From Alphaproteobacteria bacterium UBA6178 (GTDB lineage: Bacteria > Pseudomonadota > Alphaproteobacteria > Rickettsiales > UBA3002), in NCBI GenBank assembly GCA_002422205.1, contig DITS01000024.1, forward strand, positions 5,923 through 15,076: DNA of 9,154 nt, given 5' to 3'. Shown piece by piece: positions 6,626 through 9,154 of this stretch. The notes below the pieces were generated by a model that saw only the letters and a list, made by a program, of their open reading frames with translations, made no database searches and was not told the origin of the DNA. Made by a program: the position numbers and the translations under genes. The number at the start of each line of letters is the position of its first letter. Position 1 is the stretch's first letter.

Positions 6626-6632
6626 GGGGAGG
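6626..6632 (+). promoter_or_regulatory. ribosome binding site that fixes the comM start
   Basis: GGGGAGG ends 4 nt before the ATG at 6637. The in-frame ATG at 6601 has no purine-rich site upstream. Starting at 6637 gives MVARMASLAFCGIES, which resembles the usual ComM N-terminus; 6601 would add 12 atypical residues. Confidence 0.65.
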
Positions 6633-6636
6633 TTGC

Positions 6637-8169
6637 ATGGTTGCACGCATGGCGAGTCTGGCCTTTTGTGGGATTGAGTCCACAGCCGTTGATGTGCAGG
6701 TGCATATTGCCAACGGCCTGCCTGCTTTTACCATTGTCGGACTGGCCGATAAAGCCGTGGCCGAATCACGCGAACGGGTGCGAGCCGCCCTGAGTGCGCT
6801 GGGATTATCACTGCCTGCAAAAAAAATTCTCGTCAATCTCGCCCCTGCCGATTTAGCCAAGGAAGGCAGCCATTTTGATGTGCCGATTGCATTGGCGGTC
6901 TTGGGTGCAATGGGCGTGTTGCCGCAAGAAGAGCTGGCGCAATATGTGGCACTTGGTGAGTTATCACTGGATGGCCAGCTCTTGCCGGTGGCAGGGGTGC
7001 TGCCCGCAGCGCTGGCGGCCAAGGCGCAGGGACTGGGGATTATCTGCCCCAAAAGCGGTGGCAGTGAGGCGGCATGGGCGGGTGGCATGGATGTGCTGGC
7101 ACCGGCATCGTTGCTGGCACTGATTAACCATATGAAAGGCACGCAAGTGCTGAGTCCGCCACAACCGGCAATGACAAATCCCGTGCCCGCCGGCCCCGAT
7201 TTAGCCGAGGTGAAAGGCCAGCAATTGGCCAAGCGTGCGCTGGAAATTGCGGCGGCGGGTGCGCATAATCTGCTGATGATCGGCCCGCCGGGTGCCGGTA
7301 AATCGATGCTGGCGGCCTGTTTGCCGCGTATTTTACCGCCGATGAGCGCACAGGAAATTTTAGAAGCGAGCATGGTGGCGAGCATCGCGGGCCGGTTGAA
7401 TGACGGCCAGCTCACAAGCCAGCGTCCGTTTCGTGATCCGCATCATTCCGCCTCGATGGCGGCGATGGTAGGCGGCGGACGCAAAGCCGTGCCGGGTGAA
7501 ATTTCACTGGCGCATCATGGGGTATTGTTTCTGGATGAGTTACCTGAATTTCCGCGTGGCGTGCTCGAATCGCTGCGCCAACCGCTGGAAACCGGCACGG
7601 TAAGCGTGGCGCGCGTGCAGGCGCATGTGACCTATCCGGCGAATTTTCAGCTGATCGCGGCGATGAACCCGTGCCGTTGTGGTTATCTCGATGATGCCGG
7701 ACGCGCTTGCGGCAAGGCACCGAAATGCGCGGGTGAATATCAGGGCAAACTCTCCGGCCCGCTGCTTGACCGCATCGATATGCATATTCAGGTACCGGCG
7801 GTGGACACGCTCGATATGATCAGCCCTACGATTGCTGCTGAATCCAGCGCAATGGTGGCACAGCGTGTGGCACAGGCACGCCAGCTGCAGGCCGCACGCT
7901 TTGATGCGCTGAGCCAGCCGATGCGCACCAATGCGAATGTCAGCGGTGAATTGCTGCAACAAATCGCCATGCCGCAAGGCGAGGGCAGGGCGCTGCTGGA
8001 GCAGGCGACACGGCAGATGCAGCTGTCGATGCGCGGGCTGACGCGGGTACTGCGTGTGGCGCGCACCATTGCCGATTTGGCGCAGGCGCCACAGGTAGAG
8101 GCTGCGCATATCGCCGAGGCGCTTACCTATCGTCCGCTGGTAAATGCGCCACAACAGCAAGCGGCATAA
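6637..8169 (+). CDS. comM: ComM/YifB AAA+ ATPase (Mg-chelatase-like)
   Basis: A 510-residue protein, the usual length for ComM, a hexameric helicase that in Vibrio cholerae promotes branch migration of incoming DNA during natural transformation. The order is a Lon-protease-like N-terminal domain (about 10-165, with GLPAFTIVGLADKAVAESRERVR), an AAA+ Mg-chelatase-type domain with Walker A GPPGAGKS (216-223) and Walker B FLDELPEF (298-305), four cysteines C346, C348, C358 and C364 in the family's metal-binding-like loop, an arginine in LLDRID (R379), and a C-terminal lid MRGLTRVLRVARTIADL. Nothing suggests loss of activity. It is widespread even in bacteria not known to be naturally competent, so its presence alone does not prove competence. 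In Rhodobacter capsulatus comM is needed to receive gene-transfer-agent DNA. Divergent from the kinase; 65 bp precede the next gene. Confidence 0.95.
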   Translation: MVARMASLAFCGIESTAVDVQVHIANGLPAFTIVGLADKAVAESRERVRAALSALGLSLPAKKILVNLAPADLAKEGSHFDVPIALAVLGAMGVLPQEELAQYVALGELSLDGQLLPVAGVLPAALAAKAQGLGIICPKSGGSEAAWAGGMDVLAPASLLALINHMKGTQVLSPPQPAMTNPVPAGPDLAEVKGQQLAKRALEIAAAGAHNLLMIGPPGAGKSMLAACLPRILPPMSAQEILEASMVASIAGRLNDGQLTSQRPFRDPHHSASMAAMVGGGRKAVPGEISLAHHGVLFLDELPEFPRGVLESLRQPLETGTVSVARVQAHVTYPANFQLIAAMNPCRCGYLDDAGRACGKAPKCAGEYQGKLSGPLLDRIDMHIQVPAVDTLDMISPTIAAESSAMVAQRVAQARQLQAARFDALSQPMRTNANVSGELLQQIAMPQGEGRALLEQATRQMQLSMRGLTRVLRVARTIADLAQAPQVEAAHIAEALTYRPLVNAPQQQAA

Positions 8170-8193
8170 ATTCCGTTGGCGGAATGGCTTTTT
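8170..8193 (+). terminator. weak Rho-independent terminator after comM
   Basis: Right after the comM stop, a perfect 6-bp stem ATTCCG/CGGAAT with loop TTGG (8170-8185) is followed, after GGC, by five Ts (8189-8193). The short stem and the 3-nt gap to the T run suggest partial termination, leaving some readthrough into the J-domain gene possible. Confidence 0.45.
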
Positions 8194-8234
8194 CGCGTTA
8201 ACATGGAGCAAAGCCGCTTAAAAAGGAGAGCCAC

Positions 8235-9023
8235 ATGGGAGCATCCGCCCGCCGCCGCACCCCGTCCAAAGGCCCGCGCCTGAGCAAGGCGCAGCGTCAG
8301 GAGCTGATGGCGCTGGAAACCCGTTCGCACCGTACCCTCACCGCGCTCGATCAATCCTGTGAGGCACTGCGCCAGCTGGAAGATGAAATCGCCCATTTTA
8401 TGGAGCAGTATTATACCAAAGTGGGAAGCTATTTTGAGGAGTTGGCACGGCTGGAGGAGGAATTGACAGCGTTTAATGCTTCGATTGCCGCTGACCAGAT
8501 TGCCGCGCGTAAAACCCATCAGGTGAATGAATCATTGCGGGCGATTGCGCATAAATCCAACGCGCGGGCGCTCGAGGCGGATTTGAAAACGCTGTATCGC
8601 GATATGGCCAAACGCGCCCATCCCGATGCGGGCGACACCGCTGATCATGAAGCCATGGGCCGTATCAACGAAGCCTATGCAAAGCGTAATTTAGGTGAGC
8701 TATGGAAAATCCGTCAGGAGCTGGAAGTCGAGCCGGTGAAAGCGCTACCTAAAGACCGCATCGCAATGCTGCAAGCGCAACAGGAGGCGCTGCAAAAAAC
8801 ACTCGAAGAGGTGGAATCGCGCCGCCTGTCGCTGGAAGAAAGCGAAGCCTGTGCATTGATGCAGCGGGCCTTTCAGATGCGCATCTGCGGGCAGGACTTT
8901 ATTCAGCAGGTGACCGATCAGGTGCTGGCGCAGATCACCGTGACGCGCAAAAAACTGGTGACCACCAAAATCAAACATCTCTATGTCGATGCGCAACCGG
9001 CACGGCGCGATATGGCGGTGTGA
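8235..9023 (+). CDS. Coiled-coil protein with internal J-domain (DnaJ-like)
   Basis: A 262-residue soluble protein. Residues 1-17 are basic. About 18-115 are strongly helical and charged, likely coiled coil (QLEDEIAHF, EELARLEEELTAF). A short J-domain follows at about 112-157: DLKTLYRDMAKRAHPDAGD with the HPD motif at 129-131, then MGRINEAYAKRNLGELWKI. The HPD motif is what stimulates the Hsp70 (DnaK) ATPase in J-proteins. A second helical region (about 170-245) follows. There is no glycine-rich region or zinc-finger CxxCxGxG repeat, so it is not canonical DnaJ; the few cysteines (C42, C206, C218) are scattered. It probably delivers a specific client to DnaK, but the client cannot be read from the sequence. 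The start has GGAG 6 nt upstream (8225-8228). It lies 65 bp after comM on the same strand behind a weak terminator. Confidence 0.85.
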   Translation: MGASARRRTPSKGPRLSKAQRQELMALETRSHRTLTALDQSCEALRQLEDEIAHFMEQYYTKVGSYFEELARLEEELTAFNASIAADQIAARKTHQVNESLRAIAHKSNARALEADLKTLYRDMAKRAHPDAGDTADHEAMGRINEAYAKRNLGELWKIRQELEVEPVKALPKDRIAMLQAQQEALQKTLEEVESRRLSLEESEACALMQRAFQMRICGQDFIQQVTDQVLAQITVTRKKLVTTKIKHLYVDAQPARRDMAV

Positions 9024-9057
9024 GGGTTAGCTCGCTTTCGAGGATTGCAAGTGGATT

Positions 9058-9154
9058 GTCATACTGGTGCCTGACACCAGTATCTTATGCGACGGCGTGA
9101 GATGCTGGCGTCGAGCGCCAGCATGACGAATACATAGAGAACGAGGAAGTAAGC
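9058..9154. repeat. double-hairpin dispersed repeat, copy 2 (runs off window)
   Basis: Same plan as the element at 4572-4675 but with cleaner stems. GTCAT (9058-9062) opens it and ATGAC (9123-9127) closes it. Hairpin 1 is ATACTGGTG-CCTGA-CACCAGTAT (9061-9083) and hairpin 2 is ATGCTGGCG-TCGAG-CGCCAGCAT (9102-9124), each a perfect 9-bp stem with a 5-nt loop. The linker has ATCTTATG and GGCGTGAGAT. After ATGAC comes GAATA, then AGAACGAGGA, paralleling copy 1; the tail continues beyond the window. It follows the J-domain gene by 34 bp. Confidence 0.8.

Noticed and set aside
6601..6636. Earlier ATG for comM
   Set aside because: It has no Shine-Dalgarno sequence, and the added residues do not resemble ComM N-termini; 6637 has GGGGAGG.
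6594..7415. 273-codon minus-strand reading frame opposite comM
   Set aside because: Ser/Ala/Pro-rich shadow of the comM coding sequence, with no motif and overlapping conserved ComM residues.
7540..8211. 223-codon minus-strand reading frame over the 3' part of comM
   Set aside because: Composition rich in Arg, Leu and His and no domain; it lies opposite conserved ComM residues.
9031..9042. CTCG-CTTT-CGAG as a terminator after the J-domain gene
   Set aside because: The stem is only 4 bp and no T run follows.

Overview
The window looks like the chromosome of an alphaproteobacterium with moderate GC. The indications are a ubiA / rsmE / glutamate-cysteine ligase neighbourhood, a histidine kinase whose phosphoacceptor region resembles the alphaproteobacterial PleC/DivJ type, a soluble EAL-domain c-di-GMP phosphodiesterase, and a repeat family of GTCAT...ATGAC hairpins. 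I cannot name the genus. Most of the content is housekeeping or signalling. I see no CRISPR array, transposase, integrase, prophage gene or biosynthetic cluster.

Layout. (1) Bases 1-69 carry a minus-strand tRNA-Thr(UGU) whose 3' end is cut by the window edge. (2) Bases 115-1470, minus: a degenerate GGDEF plus intact EAL protein. (3) Bases 1568-2476, minus: ubiA, ubiquinone-pathway prenyltransferase. (4) Starting only 26 bp from ubiA and divergent from it is a plus-strand pair, rsmE (2503-3276) and gshA (3295-4542), 18 bp apart and probably an operon. (5) Bases 4543-4770, between convergent genes, hold a double-hairpin repeat and a palindrome-rich tail. (6) Bases 4771-6465, minus: a membrane-anchored sensor histidine kinase with no response regulator in view. 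(7) Bases 6466-6600 are a divergent, AT-rich promoter region with two perfect palindromes and a near-match to a CtrA box. (8) Bases 6637-8169, plus: comM, an AAA+ protein of DNA uptake and recombination. (9) Bases 8235-9023, plus: a coiled-coil protein with an internal J-domain. (10) Bases 9058-9154: a second copy of the double-hairpin repeat, running into the window end.

The genes do not form one pathway. UbiA supplies ubiquinone for respiration, RsmE modifies 16S rRNA, GshA makes gamma-glutamylcysteine for glutathione, and the EAL protein and kinase are signalling parts. The signals most worth following are the two-copy structured repeat family, the regulatory architecture of the kinase/comM promoter region, the unusual GshA family at a familiar locus, and the J-domain protein with its J-domain in the middle.
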